DNA from: Paucibacter sp963740455
Lineage (GTDB): Bacteria > Pseudomonadota > Gammaproteobacteria > Burkholderiales > Burkholderiaceae_C
DNA: 64,000 nt
Reading direction: 5' to 3'
NCBI GenBank assembly: GCA_963740455.1
Contig: CAVUEF010000012.1
Span: 296,911 to 360,910 of the forward strand
The stretch's first letter is position 1. Every line of letters begins with the position of its first letter. The translations under genes were made by a program, and so were the position numbers. Below, piece after piece: positions 31,731-40,647 of this stretch. The notes under the pieces are model-generated. The model saw nothing but the letters and a program-made list of their open reading frames with translations, was not told the DNA's origin and ran no database searches.

Positions 31731-31790
31731 GCGCCGGGCCGCCCCAAGGGCGAATGCTCCCGCTCGGCGGGACCGCGCGCAGCGCGTAGG
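31731..31790. repeat. Short GC-rich interspersed repeat, copy 2
   Basis: The first 18 bases are identical to copy 1 at 28744. Imperfect dyads and a CGCGCGCAGCGCG end follow. It fills the gap between the ligase and hcrC genes. Confidence 0.7.
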
Positions 31791-31798
31791 GTGCTCAA

Positions 31799-32269
31799 AT
31801 GAGCAAGCACCTGCTGGCATTGCGCGTGAACGGCCAGCCGCGCGAAGATGCGGTCGCCGACGGCATGCTGCTGCTCGACTATCTGCGCGAGGTGACCGGG
31901 CTCACCGGCACCAAGCAGGGCTGCGACGGCGGCGAGTGCGGCGCCTGCACCGTGCTCATCGACGGCGCACCGCACCTGGCCTGCCTGACGCTGGCGGCGA
32001 CCTGCGCGGGCCGGCATATCGAGACCATCGAGGCGCTCGCCGTTGATGGCCGCATGAGCCGCTTGCAGCAGGCTTTTCACGAGCGGCTGGGCACGCAATG
32101 CGGCTTTTGCACGCCGGGCATGATTTTGGCCGCCGAGGCGCTGCTGCGCCGCGAGCCCAAGCCCAGCGAGGCGCAGATCCGCGAGGCGCTGTCGGGCAAT
32201 CTGTGCCGCTGCACCGGCTACGTCAAGATCATCGAATCGGTGCAGGCCGCGGTGCAGCGCCATGGATAA
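31799..32269 (+). CDS. hcrC: 4-hydroxybenzoyl-CoA reductase, [2Fe-2S] subunit
   Basis: A 156-residue small subunit of the xanthine-oxidase family. Eight cysteines hold two [2Fe-2S] clusters: C42/C47/C50/C62 (GCDGGECGACTVLIDGAPHL) and C101/C104/C136/C138 (CGFCTPGM, LCRCTGY). The size matches HcrC. Its stop overlaps the hcrA start by eight bases. Assignment to 4-hydroxybenzoyl-CoA reductase rests on the extra cluster motif in the FAD subunit two genes downstream, and on the aromatic-acid context. Confidence 0.82.
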   Translation: MSKHLLALRVNGQPREDAVADGMLLLDYLREVTGLTGTKQGCDGGECGACTVLIDGAPHLACLTLAATCAGRHIETIEALAVDGRMSRLQQAFHERLGTQCGFCTPGMILAAEALLRREPKPSEAQIREALSGNLCRCTGYVKIIESVQAAVQRHG

Positions 32270-34625
32270 GCGCGTCAACGCCATCGTCGAAGCGCCGCAC
32301 AGCGTGGGCGAGCGCACGCCGCTGATCGACGGCATCGAAAAGGTCACCGGCCGCGCGCGCTACACCGCCGATCTGCCGCTGCGCCAGCCGCTCGTCGGCC
32401 GCATGCTGCGCAGCCCGGTCGCGCATGGCCTGATCCGCGCCATCGACACGACTCGCGCGCGCGCGCTGCCGGGCGTGCGCGCCGTCATCACCGGAGCGGA
32501 CTTTGCCGCACCGTATGGCGTGATCCCGATCGCGCAAAACGAATGGCCGCTCGCGCGCGACAAGGTGCGCTACCGCGGCGAGCCGGTGGCGGCCGTGGCG
32601 GCGGTCGATGCAGCGACAGCACAGGCCGCTTTGGCGCTGATCGTGCTCGACATCGAAGCGTTGCCGGCGTATTTCAGCGCTGACGAGGCGCGTGTTGCTG
32701 GCGCCGTTGATCTGCACGCCAAGAAGCCCGGCAATTTGGAGCGCGAAGTCGACCAATTGTTCGGCGACGCCGACGCGGGCTTTGCCGCGGCCGCTCTGGT
32801 GCTGGAACAGAACTTCCATTACGCCGAGGTTGCGCATGGGCAGATCGAGTTGAACGCCGCGGTGGCCGAGTTCGAACCCGAGACCGGGCGGCTCACCACG
32901 CACTCGGTGACGCAAGTACCCTATTACCTGCACCTGACGCTGGCGCAATGCCTTGCCATGGATGCCTCGGCCATCCGCGTCGTCAAGCCCTTTGTCGGCG
33001 GCGGCTTCGGGCACCGCGTCGAACCGCTGAACTTCGAGATCGTGACCGCCGCGCTGGCGCGTGCGGCCGGCGGCACGGTCAAGCTCGAGCTGACGCGCGA
33101 GGAAGGTTTCTTGACGCACCGCGGCCGCCCCGAAACCGATGTGAAAATGAAAATCGGCATGAGCCAGTGCGGCGAGATCATGGCGGTCGACTGCGAGGTG
33201 ACGCAGCGCGGCGGCGCGTATGCCGGCTATGGCCTCGTGACGATTCTCTATGCCGGCGCGCTGCTGCACGCGCTCTACAAGATGGGCGCAGTGCGCTACC
33301 ACGGCCTGCGTGTCTACAGCAACACACCGCCCTGCGGCGCGATGCGTGGGCACGGCGCGGTCGATGTGCGACATGCGTTCGAGTCGGTGCTCGACGCGAT
33401 GGCGGAGCAGCTCGGCTTGGATGCGTTCGCGGTGCGCCGCGCCAATCTGCTCGTGCCGCCCGAACGCACGCTCAACGATTTGCAGGTCAACTCGTACGGA
33501 CTGCCGGCCTGCCTGGATTGGGTCGAAAAGGCGTCGGGTTGGAAAGAGCGCCACGGCAAGATGCCGCGCGGTCGGGGACTCGGCTTGGCGTGCTCGCACT
33601 ATGTGTCGGGCTCTGCCAAGCCGGTGCACTGGAGCGGCGAGCCGCATGCGGTGATACAGCTCAAGCTCGACTTCGACGGCAGCATCACGATACTCACCGG
33701 CGCGTCCGACATCGGCCAGGGGTCGAGCACGCTGCTCGCCCAGGTGGTGGCCGAAGTGCTGTCGCTGCCGATGGGGCGCATTCGCGTCGTCGCCACCGAC
33801 AGCGCGCTCACGCCCAAGGACAACGGCTCGTACTCGTCGCGCGTCTCGTTCATGGTCGGCAATGCGGCGCTGCGCGCTGCGCAGAATCTGTTGCGTGTGC
33901 TGATAGACGCGGCCGCAAAGAAGTTGGACGTGAGCGCCGAGCAGATCGAATGGCTGGGCGAGCGTTGCGTGGTGATGGGCGGCTCGGTGGAGAGCGAACA
34001 GGGCCTGGACTTCGACGCCGTGGTGCAGGCGGCGCTGGTCGACACCGGCAGCCTGATGGTCAAGGGCAGTTGGTCGACGCCGGTCGAGACACAGGGCGGC
34101 AAGTTCCGCGGCGCCGCGGTCGGCTCGACGGCGGGCTTCTCGTACTCGGCACAGGTGATCGAAGTCAGCGTTGACGAAGACACCGGCGTGGTGACGGTCG
34201 AGCAGGTCTGGGTCGCGCACGACTGCGGCCGCGCCATCAACCCACTCGCCGTCGAAGGCCAGATACAAGGCGCGGTGTGGATGGGCCTGGGTCAGGCGCT
34301 GAGCGAGGAGACCCAGTACTTCGACGGCCTGCCGCTGCGTGCCAATCTGCTCGACTACCGCATCCCGACCATCGTCGAATCGCCGCCCATTGCCGTGCAT
34401 CTGGTCGAGAGCATCGATCCGCTCGGGCCCTTCGGCGCCAAGGAAGCCAGCGAAGGCTCGCTGCACGGCGCGCCGCCGGCGCTGACCAACGCCATCTGCG
34501 ACGCCCTGGGGCTTCGCCTGAACGCGCTGCCGGCGTCGCCCGACCGGGTGCTCGACGCCTTGGTGGCGCTCAAGCGCAAGCAGCGCCAGCAACAGCGCAA
34601 GCAAGCCAGAGCGGAAGGCGATTGA
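32262..34625 (+). CDS. hcrA: 4-hydroxybenzoyl-CoA reductase, molybdenum subunit
   Basis: A 787-residue molybdopterin-cytosine-dinucleotide subunit. Landmarks are GKVTGRARYTADLPLRQPLV-type opening, VKPFVGGGFGHRVEPLNFEI, the GAMRGHGAVDVRHAFE loop and LGPFGAKEASEGSLHGAPPA, with the Glu base of the xanthine oxidase family. The enzyme removes the 4-hydroxyl of 4-hydroxybenzoyl-CoA using low-potential electrons, giving benzoyl-CoA. The length is close to the known HcrA (~770). The C-terminus ends in a Lys/Gln/Arg-rich tail (KRKQRQQQRKQARAEGD). Confidence 0.82.
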   Translation: MDKRVNAIVEAPHSVGERTPLIDGIEKVTGRARYTADLPLRQPLVGRMLRSPVAHGLIRAIDTTRARALPGVRAVITGADFAAPYGVIPIAQNEWPLARDKVRYRGEPVAAVAAVDAATAQAALALIVLDIEALPAYFSADEARVAGAVDLHAKKPGNLEREVDQLFGDADAGFAAAALVLEQNFHYAEVAHGQIELNAAVAEFEPETGRLTTHSVTQVPYYLHLTLAQCLAMDASAIRVVKPFVGGGFGHRVEPLNFEIVTAALARAAGGTVKLELTREEGFLTHRGRPETDVKMKIGMSQCGEIMAVDCEVTQRGGAYAGYGLVTILYAGALLHALYKMGAVRYHGLRVYSNTPPCGAMRGHGAVDVRHAFESVLDAMAEQLGLDAFAVRRANLLVPPERTLNDLQVNSYGLPACLDWVEKASGWKERHGKMPRGRGLGLACSHYVSGSAKPVHWSGEPHAVIQLKLDFDGSITILTGASDIGQGSSTLLAQVVAEVLSLPMGRIRVVATDSALTPKDNGSYSSRVSFMVGNAALRAAQNLLRVLIDAAAKKLDVSAEQIEWLGERCVVMGGSVESEQGLDFDAVVQAALVDTGSLMVKGSWSTPVETQGGKFRGAAVGSTAGFSYSAQVIEVSVDEDTGVVTVEQVWVAHDCGRAINPLAVEGQIQGAVWMGLGQALSEETQYFDGLPLRANLLDYRIPTIVESPPIAVHLVESIDPLGPFGAKEASEGSLHGAPPALTNAICDALGLRLNALPASPDRVLDALVALKRKQRQQQRKQARAEGD

Positions 34626-34629
34626 AGCG

Positions 34630-35616
34630 ATGGAATCCCTGCTGACCTTCGAACTGCGCCAGCCGGTCACGCTGCAAGACGCGCTGCTTGTCTTGGCCGC
34701 CGAGTCCGGCGCGAAGTGGCTCGCCGGCGGCACCGACCTCGTGCCCAATCTGCGCCGCGGCATCGAGCAGCCGTCGCTGCTGGTCAGTCTGGCGCGCGTG
34801 GCGGGCATGCAGGACATGGCCTTCGATGCGAGCGGGCTGCGCCTGGGCGCAGGGGTCACGCTGGCGCGGCTGGCATCCGACGCGGCGCTCCATCTCCAAT
34901 ACCCCGCGCTTGCGCAAGCCGCTGCCGCCGTCGCCGGCCCGAGCCACCGCAGCGCCGCGACGCTGGGGGGCAATCTGTGCCAGGACACGCGCTGCGTGTT
35001 CTACAACCAGAGCGAATGGTGGCGCGCCGCCAATGGCTTTTGCCTGAAGCGCGGCGGCGACGTCTGCCATGTCGCGCCGCAGGGGGCGCGCTGTCATGCG
35101 GCGTTCTCAGGCGACATCGCGCCTGCCCTGCTGGCACTCGGCGCCGAGGTCGAGCTGGTGTCGACGCGCGGCGCGCGCTGCCTGCCGCTGGCCGATCTCT
35201 ACCGCGACGACGGCGCGGCGCACTTGACGCTTGCGCGCGACGAGATGCTGCTGCGCGTCTGCCTGCCCGCGCCGTCGAGCACACAGCGCTCGGGCTACCG
35301 CAAGGCACGCACGCGTGGCGCGATGGACTTTGCGCTCGCCGGCGTGGCCTGCGCGCTAGCGGTGCAGGACGGCGTGCTGACCGAGCTGCGCCTGGCCTTG
35401 ACCGGCACCAATTCGCTGCCGCTCATTCTGGACGGCACCGAAGCGCTGCTCGGCCAGCCGCTGACCGACGCGGGTCTGGCCCTGCTCGGCCGGCTGGTGC
35501 AAAAACAGGTGAGCCCGATGCGCAGCACCGCGACTCAGTCCAACTACCGGCGCCTGGTGGCCAGCGCCCTGGCGCAACGCCTGGTGCGCGAGCTCGTCGA
35601 AGGTGCCGCATGCTGA
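34630..35616 (+). CDS. hcrB: 4-hydroxybenzoyl-CoA reductase, FAD and extra [4Fe-4S] subunit
   Basis: A 328-residue FAD-binding subunit (KWLAGGTDLVPNLRRGIEQP; SHRSAATLGGNLCQDTRCVF). The decisive feature is a cysteine-rich insert after the second FAD loop: Cys122, 138, 146 and 155 (RCVFYNQSEWWRAANGFCLK, GDVCHVAP, ARCHAAFSGD). In the xanthine oxidase family this extra [4Fe-4S] site is known from 4-hydroxybenzoyl-CoA reductase, where it helps reverse electron flow toward the substrate. This makes the hcr assignment much stronger than for a generic xanthine-dehydrogenase-like operon. Confidence 0.88.
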   Translation: MESLLTFELRQPVTLQDALLVLAAESGAKWLAGGTDLVPNLRRGIEQPSLLVSLARVAGMQDMAFDASGLRLGAGVTLARLASDAALHLQYPALAQAAAAVAGPSHRSAATLGGNLCQDTRCVFYNQSEWWRAANGFCLKRGGDVCHVAPQGARCHAAFSGDIAPALLALGAEVELVSTRGARCLPLADLYRDDGAAHLTLARDEMLLRVCLPAPSSTQRSGYRKARTRGAMDFALAGVACALAVQDGVLTELRLALTGTNSLPLILDGTEALLGQPLTDAGLALLGRLVQKQVSPMRSTATQSNYRRLVASALAQRLVRELVEGAAC

Positions 35617-35659
35617 ACCGGCATGCCAGTCCGTGCGCCCGCGGCTGCAGGATGAAGTC

Positions 35660-35917
35660 GTGAGCACCGCACCAGCAGCACGCGTCTGGCGCGAGGACGA
35701 CGCGCTGCACATCGACGTGCGCGGCCTGGCGCCGCCGCAGCCGCTGGTGGCCATACTGAGGCTGGTGATGTCGATCACGGACGCCACGCCGGTCATCGTC
35801 CATCACGACCGTGATCCGCAACTGCTCTACGCCGAGCTCGCCGATATCGATTGGCAGGCGGATCGCATCGCCGGTGACGCCGGCGAGTTCAGGCTGCGGC
35901 TGACACGCCGGCCATGA
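35660..35917 (+). CDS. DUF2249 protein
   Basis: An 85-residue protein starting at GTG 35660 (GGATG seven bases upstream). The sequence LHIDVRGLAPPQPLVAILRL is the SirA/TusA-like DUF2249 motif, 'DVRGLxPPxPL', without the redox cysteine of TusA. DUF2249 genes often sit beside denitrification and nitric-oxide response genes. Here the stop overlaps the next gene, for an NnrS-like protein, by four bases, supporting that link. Confidence 0.8.
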   Translation: MSTAPAARVWREDDALHIDVRGLAPPQPLVAILRLVMSITDATPVIVHHDRDPQLLYAELADIDWQADRIAGDAGEFRLRLTRRP

Positions 35918-37185
35918 AGCCCATCGGTGCCTTCATCGGCGGCGCCAAGGGCCGGCTCTTGCCGCTGTCGATTCCGCTGCGCTTCTTCGGCGCTGCCGTC
36001 GCCTTCCACCTGCTGGCCTGGGCGGCACTCGCTGCCGGCGCCATCCAGGGCGCGGGTTTTTCGCAAGGCTTGGGTTGGCCCTTGGCCGCGTTGCATCTGG
36101 TGACGCTGGGCATGCTCGGCATGTGCGCGATCGGCGCGGGCGCGCAGCTCTTGCCGGTGGCAACGCGCCAGAGCGTCATTGGGCCGAGGCTGCTGGGCGC
36201 GATCTGGTGGCTGTACACGCCGGGCGTTGCCGTGCTGGCGCTCGGCATGGGCCTGGCGCGACCGCTCTTGCTGGCCGTCGGCGCTGTCGCCGTGGCGCTG
36301 TCATTGACGGGCTGGGCGCTGCTGATGGCAGGCCATCTGCGCGGCGCGCGCGGCATGCCCGGCGTGGTCGCGCATGGCTGGGCGTCGATGGCGGCCTTGG
36401 CGCTGGTGCTGGCCAGCGCGCTGGCGCTGGTCAGCGTCTGGCTGGGTCTGCCGGGGCCGGGACGCGACACGATGCTAGCGCTGCATCTTGTGATCGCACC
36501 CTACGGTTTCATGGGGCTGCTGGCCTTGGGCCTGTCCTACATCCTGGTGCCGATGTTCGCCTTGGCCGATACACCCGATGCGCGCCAGCAACTCACTTCG
36601 CTCGCACTCGCGCTGGCCGCGCTGGGATTGGCGGCGGTGGCGGCTTTCGGCATCGCGACGACGCCATTGCGCGTGCTCGCGCTGCTGCTCGGCGCAATCG
36701 CGGTCGGGCTGCACTTAAGCCTGATGGCGCGAGCGCTTCGCAGCGGCATGCGCCAGGCGCTCGGGCGATCCTTCACCTTGGTGCGCATCTCGTGGGCCGG
36801 TCTGCTGGCAAGCCTTGGCTTGGCGCTGGCCTTCGTGCTGCAAGTGCCGGTGCCGCGCCTGGACCTGTGGTTCGGGCTGTGCCTGATCGGCATGTGGCTG
36901 ATGAGTTTTCTGCTGGGCATGCTGCAACGCATCCTGCCTTTCCTGACGGCCATGCATGGCGGCGCCGGGCGGCGCGCGCACACGCCATCAAGCTTGAGCT
37001 TCGAGCCCGCGCTGCGCGTGCACTTCGCGTGCCATCTGGCGGCCTTGGGCTTGTTGGCGCTGGCCTTTGCCGCCGACAGCCGCTGGCTGATGCTGGCGGC
37101 AAGCCTGGTCGGTGCTGTCGGCGCACTCGCGTTCGCGAGCTTCTACGGCGTGCTGCTGCGGCGCATGCGCAAGCCGAGGAGCTAG
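35914..37185 (+). CDS. NnrS-like polytopic membrane protein
   Basis: A 423-residue protein with about 12 hydrophobic helices. Histidines lie in several of them (AFHLLAWAALAAG, LHLVTLGMLGMCAIGAGAQL, LALHLVIAPYGFMG, HFACHLAALGLLALAFAADS), as in haem-binding NnrS and heme-copper-like proteins. No other domain is present. NnrS proteins protect against nitric oxide or help handle iron-nitrosyl species. It is coupled to the DUF2249 gene and ends the pad-hcr transcription direction. The exact family is a judgement from composition and context. Confidence 0.65.
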   Translation: MKPIGAFIGGAKGRLLPLSIPLRFFGAAVAFHLLAWAALAAGAIQGAGFSQGLGWPLAALHLVTLGMLGMCAIGAGAQLLPVATRQSVIGPRLLGAIWWLYTPGVAVLALGMGLARPLLLAVGAVAVALSLTGWALLMAGHLRGARGMPGVVAHGWASMAALALVLASALALVSVWLGLPGPGRDTMLALHLVIAPYGFMGLLALGLSYILVPMFALADTPDARQQLTSLALALAALGLAAVAAFGIATTPLRVLALLLGAIAVGLHLSLMARALRSGMRQALGRSFTLVRISWAGLLASLGLALAFVLQVPVPRLDLWFGLCLIGMWLMSFLLGMLQRILPFLTAMHGGAGRRAHTPSSLSFEPALRVHFACHLAALGLLALAFAADSRWLMLAASLVGAVGALAFASFYGVLLRRMRKPRS

Positions 37186-37294
37186 CGCGGCGCTACCCAA
37201 GCTGTTCTGCAGCCGGTTGCGTCTGTCTTAACCGCGATACGTAGCCAGCACCTCTCCGGCGGTGCGTACTGACCGCTGGAGCGGCCAAACAGTG

Positions 37295-37320
37295 CGTTCC
37301 CACGCTGGAGCGTGGGAACG
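37295..37320. terminator. Perfect 12-bp hairpin between convergent genes
   Basis: CGTTCCCACGCT, a two-base loop, then its exact reverse complement. It lies between the convergent genes ending at 37185 and 37356. It lacks a T-run, and I recall the same hairpin as an interspersed element in many proteobacteria, so it may be a mobile palindrome that serves as a bidirectional stop. Confidence 0.55.
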
Positions 37321-37355
37321 ATCCAAGTCTCGCCACAGGCTGCTACCTGCAGACC

Positions 37356-38090
37356 CTAGCCCAGAAAATGGGCGTGCTTCAGCGAATTACGTCGACTCAC
37401 AGCCACGCCGCCCAAGGCTGCGCACACTAACAGCAAACCGCTGGGCTCAGGCACTTGACCTGGCACCGGTGGACGCGGTGGCGGCGCTACGACCACGTCG
37501 CCGGGGCGCACCGCCATGGCAAGGAATTGTTCACCGCCGAAGCCGGAGACGAACTGATTGCCGGTGTAAGGGCTGAAGGCCCACGCAGCACTGAGGTTGG
37601 GCACATATTTCGTTCCCGACCAATAGTCATAAGTCTGCACGTTAACGAACAAGCGCAGATTGGCAATTTCCTGGGCCGTATCGCCGGCCGTAGTCAGAAC
37701 GGATTGCCAAGCATGCCCGCCCAGGTCTGTGTAGAACAAGTGGCCCATCTCGCCGCCAGTGCAGTTGAAGCCGCCGTAATGATCACCAAATCCATTAGTT
37801 ACGATATCGCTGCACGTGGTGTCGGGCTGCGCGACGGTGGGCAAGCGCCAATCACTGAAACCGCCAAAGACCAAGCCATTCGCCCAATTGTTGGCGGTCG
37901 TCCAGGTCATGAAGCCGTCGGTGTCAAAGCGGCTGGTTTTTGCGTAGTTCCAGTCTGCCAGCCAAGTGATATTCAGCGTCGTGTCGTAGATCATGCCGCC
38001 ACCGCGGTTGACCAGCGCGGCCTGTGCCGGACCCGACAAGACGAGTGCTGTGGCAGTGGCTGCCAGTGAGGCTTTGAGGAAGTCAAACAT
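37356..38090 (-). CDS. PEP-CTERM protein with DUF1566/Lcl-like domain
   Basis: A 244-residue exported protein. The ATG at 38090 has GGAG eight bases upstream and starts a signal peptide (MFDFLKASLAATATALVLSG, cleaved near AQA). The domain motif is YDTTLNITWLADWNY, then FGGFSDWRLPTV and YWSGTKYVPN; the same domain recurs in the proteins at 60241 and 63347. The tail is VPEPSGLLLVCAALGGVAVS followed by RRNSLKHAHFLG. A proline-rich spacer (APPPRPPVPGQ) precedes it. It is alone here, far from both PEP-CTERM arrays. Confidence 0.82.
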   Translation of the reverse strand: MFDFLKASLAATATALVLSGPAQAALVNRGGGMIYDTTLNITWLADWNYAKTSRFDTDGFMTWTTANNWANGLVFGGFSDWRLPTVAQPDTTCSDIVTNGFGDHYGGFNCTGGEMGHLFYTDLGGHAWQSVLTTAGDTAQEIANLRLFVNVQTYDYWSGTKYVPNLSAAWAFSPYTGNQFVSGFGGEQFLAMAVRPGDVVVAPPPRPPVPGQVPEPSGLLLVCAALGGVAVSRRNSLKHAHFLG

Positions 38091-38804
38091 ACCGTCTACT
38101 CCAGTTGGACTCGAAAGATCTGGTGAGGAATTGCTTTGCGAAATATCCTTGCAGCATCCTGCGGCGATGCATCGCTGCATTGCATAGAGGCTGTCTGCGG
38201 CGTTGCCAACGTGCTCGGCGTCAAGGCAAGCGCCGCGGCTTCGGCTACCTTCATCGACTGACATTGAACGACTCTCGACTTGATGATGTGAAGCTCATAA
38301 CCACTACGCCCTTTGGTTGAAGAACTGATCTCCATGCGACTGCTTCCGTTGGTGCATCTCGATCAGCAACTGAGAGAAGTGAGCTCAATGTGCCAGACGC
38401 TCCGTTATGAACGCGTTATGAGACGTCCATTTTGCGATTCAAGGCGGCAGGGAATCACACCATCGGGTCGAGCAAATTCACGCGATGACGGCCGGACTTC
38501 AAGGTCGGCCGCATTGCTTTGAGGGGAGAGGATTCCGTTGCGCCGAATCCGCAATTTCTGAGCGACGGGCGTATCGGGCCGGTCCACGATGCACATTGAT
38601 CACTTGCGACGCTCGATCCCGATCCGTTGGAAAGCAGGCCGTCGCGAATACCCGGAGATGGCGCCGACAAGTTGAGTTCAGACAAGCACCAAGCGGACTA
38701 TCCCCGCACCTGGAAGTGCAAGTCCTTTGAGCTCACCACATTCGTTCTGCACCCCAGAGATTTCGAAACATGAAGGCTTGTTCCGAAACCGCTGCGCCGC
38801 AGTA
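38091..38804. other. 714-base region without a supported gene
   Basis: Several short frames exist, but none has an RBS plus protein-like composition. The last 120 bases hold a degenerate repeat (38681-38741) whose partner is at 40527-40587, on the other side of the phospholipase gene. In one frame it reads DKHQADYPRTWKCKSFELTT before an early stop, so it may be a gene remnant. Confidence 0.4.
38681..38741 (+). repeat. Degenerate 61-bp direct repeat, left copy
   Basis: It aligns without gaps to 40527-40587, with about 48 of 61 bases identical, including CCTGGAAGTGCAAG and CACCACA. The pair brackets the phospholipase-like gene. Confidence 0.6.
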
Positions 38805-40307
38805 TTAGCGCCGCGAGAAGTCGAGCGCGTTGCTCAGGTCGCCGGCCTTCTCGCGCACGCCGGGCAAGGGTTCGAGCGCGAAGCGGCGCGTGATCAGCTT
38901 GATGATCGAGGTGGTGTCGTACGGCGTCTTGTCGACGTAGCCGCGGCGGGCGAACGGCGAAATCACCAGCGCGGGAATGCGCGTGCCCGGCCCCCAACGA
39001 TCGCCCCAGCCAGGCCCCTGCGGCGGCGGCACGTGGTCCCAGTAGCCGCCGTTCTCGTCGTAGGTGACGATGACCATCATCTTCGGCCACAGCGGGCTGT
39101 TGCGCAGGCGCGTGAGCAACGCATCGATGTGGGCATCGCCCTGCGCCAGGTCGGTGTAGCTCGGGTGCTGGTTCAGGCGGCCGACCGGCTTGTAGAAGCT
39201 CACCTGCGGCAGCTTGCCGGCGTCGATGGCGGCGACGAAATCGTCGTAATCCTTCAGATGCTGCTCGCGGTCGGCGGTGCCCGGCGCAAAGCGCGCGTAG
39301 TAGTTGAACGGCTGGTGGTGCGGCTGGAACGCCAGCTCGCCGCGCGCGGTGTTGTAGATCACGCTGCGCTTCTCGGACGGCGGGCGCCGGCCGTCGGCCA
39401 CCGCGGCGTTCCAGCCGCCGGCGTACCAGACCCAGCTCACCCCCTTGGCGCTGAGCGTGTCGCCGACGGTCTTGGCGGTTTGCGGCGGCACCGGCGCCTT
39501 GGCGGCATCGGCCAGCGCCAGATTGCCGCCCTCGGCCGGCGCGATGCCGCTCGGCTGGTACGGCGCCTGCATCGTGTTCACGGTGAAGCCGTCGGGCGTG
39601 ACGCTGCCGTCGAACACCTGCACCGGGCCATTCATCACCGACGCCGGCGACGTGGGCTTCTTCTTCAAGCGGCCGTCGGCGTCGAGTTGCGGTCGCATCT
39701 GCGCCGGCGCATCGGCAAACGTCGGCGTGCAGGCGCAGATCAGCCACTGGTGGTTCAGGTACGAGCCACCGAACGCGCCCATGAAGAAATGGTCGGCCAG
39801 CGTGTACTGCTGGGCCCACTTCCACAGTTTCATCTGCGAGCCGTCCCAGTAACCCATGACCCACGCGCCGACGGTGCTCATCGCGACGAAGCGGTTGTTC
39901 TGCCCGCCGTTGATCTGCTCGCGGTTTTGGTAGTAGTTGTGGATCGGGCTGGGCAGCACGTCGTTGGCAGACTTGCTTACCGGCGCCGCATCGATGCGGA
40001 ACGGCGCGTTCGCCAGCCCCTGCGGATACTTGGCGCTGACCTTGCCGTGCTCGTAGACCGGCGGCAGCGTCGGCAGCGGCTTGCCGTCGTGGTCGAGCTG
40101 GGTCTTTTGCTCAGCGCTGGCCTGATTGATGCCGTCGGCGCCGGGGAACAGGCCGTACAGATGGTCGAAGCTGCGGTTCTCTGCGTAGATGACGACGATG
40201 TGCTCGATCTGGTCGAGCCCGGCCGTCGGTTGCAGTGGCGCACATGCGGCAAGCAATGCAGCACTGATCGCCAGGGCGAGGTGCCGGGTGCAATGGGGCA
40301 GGGTCAT
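38805..40307 (-). CDS. Phospholipase C/AcpA-type phosphoesterase lipoprotein
   Basis: A 500-residue predicted lipoprotein. The signal ends in a lipobox (ISAALLAAC), so Cys would be acylated and the protein placed in the outer membrane or periplasm. The fold is the phosphoesterase family of phospholipase C and AcpA acid phosphatase: HIVVIYAENRSFDHLYGLFP (metal-binding Glu-Asn), NHQWLICACTPTF, MMVIVTYDENGGYWDHVPPP and TRIPALVISPFARRG. Metal ligands in these four motifs appear intact. The substrate may be phospholipid or phosphomonoester. RBS GGAG precedes the ATG (AGGAGAAAAATCATG). Confidence 0.87.
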   Translation of the reverse strand: MTLPHCTRHLALAISAALLAACAPLQPTAGLDQIEHIVVIYAENRSFDHLYGLFPGADGINQASAEQKTQLDHDGKPLPTLPPVYEHGKVSAKYPQGLANAPFRIDAAPVSKSANDVLPSPIHNYYQNREQINGGQNNRFVAMSTVGAWVMGYWDGSQMKLWKWAQQYTLADHFFMGAFGGSYLNHQWLICACTPTFADAPAQMRPQLDADGRLKKKPTSPASVMNGPVQVFDGSVTPDGFTVNTMQAPYQPSGIAPAEGGNLALADAAKAPVPPQTAKTVGDTLSAKGVSWVWYAGGWNAAVADGRRPPSEKRSVIYNTARGELAFQPHHQPFNYYARFAPGTADREQHLKDYDDFVAAIDAGKLPQVSFYKPVGRLNQHPSYTDLAQGDAHIDALLTRLRNSPLWPKMMVIVTYDENGGYWDHVPPPQGPGWGDRWGPGTRIPALVISPFARRGYVDKTPYDTTSIIKLITRRFALEPLPGVREKAGDLSNALDFSRR

Positions 40308-40526
40308 GATTTTTCTCCTCCAGGCGTAGGGCGCAGCGTAGCAATCCGGCGCAGTATAGGCCGCTCAAAGGCGCTTTCTTCCCTACTTCCCGGCGGCAGA
40401 ATCGGCAGGGTCAATCCGCCTGCCGCACTCGGCCGCAGGCGGGTGACCGGGCCTGCGGCGCCAGGTGCGTGAGGGTCGCCTCGAACCGGTCAGCGGGGAG
40501 TTCCTTTGACCGACAACGAGACTTCG

Positions 40527-40587
40527 GCCAAGCACCGCGCGGACCAAGCCTGCGCCTGGAAGTGCAAGGCCCTTGCGCGCACCACAC
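40527..40587 (+). repeat. Degenerate 61-bp direct repeat, right copy
   Basis: Partner of 38681-38741. It reads AKHRADQACAWKCKALARTT in the frame equivalent to the left copy. Confidence 0.6.
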
Positions 40588-40612
40588 TGCCGTCCACAGG
40601 ATGGCGCAGTGT

Positions 40613-40638
40613 TATTATGGTATTCGAATACTATTATC
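40613..40638. promoter_or_regulatory. 26-bp palindrome in the hemerythrin leader
   Basis: The centre GTATTCGAATAC is a perfect 12-bp palindrome, and the flanks extend symmetry to ten of 13 pairs, in an AT-rich context. It lies ten bases before the ATG. Size and composition fit an Rrf2/NsrR-type operator, which is typical for hemerythrin genes of nitric-oxide response; the binding protein is inferred. Confidence 0.55.
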
Positions 40639-40647
40639 GAGGTCGCC

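Larger units (their letters stand above)
40308..40647. other. Intergenic region upstream of the hemerythrin operon
   Basis: It holds no gene. It contains the right copy of the 61-bp repeat (40527-40587) and a strong palindrome close to the hemerythrin start codon (40613-40638). Confidence 0.5.

Noticed and set aside
32229..34988. A 919-codon open frame opposite hcrA
   Set aside because: Antisense shadow caused by codon bias; it spans the hcrA-hcrB boundary without regard to the real genes.
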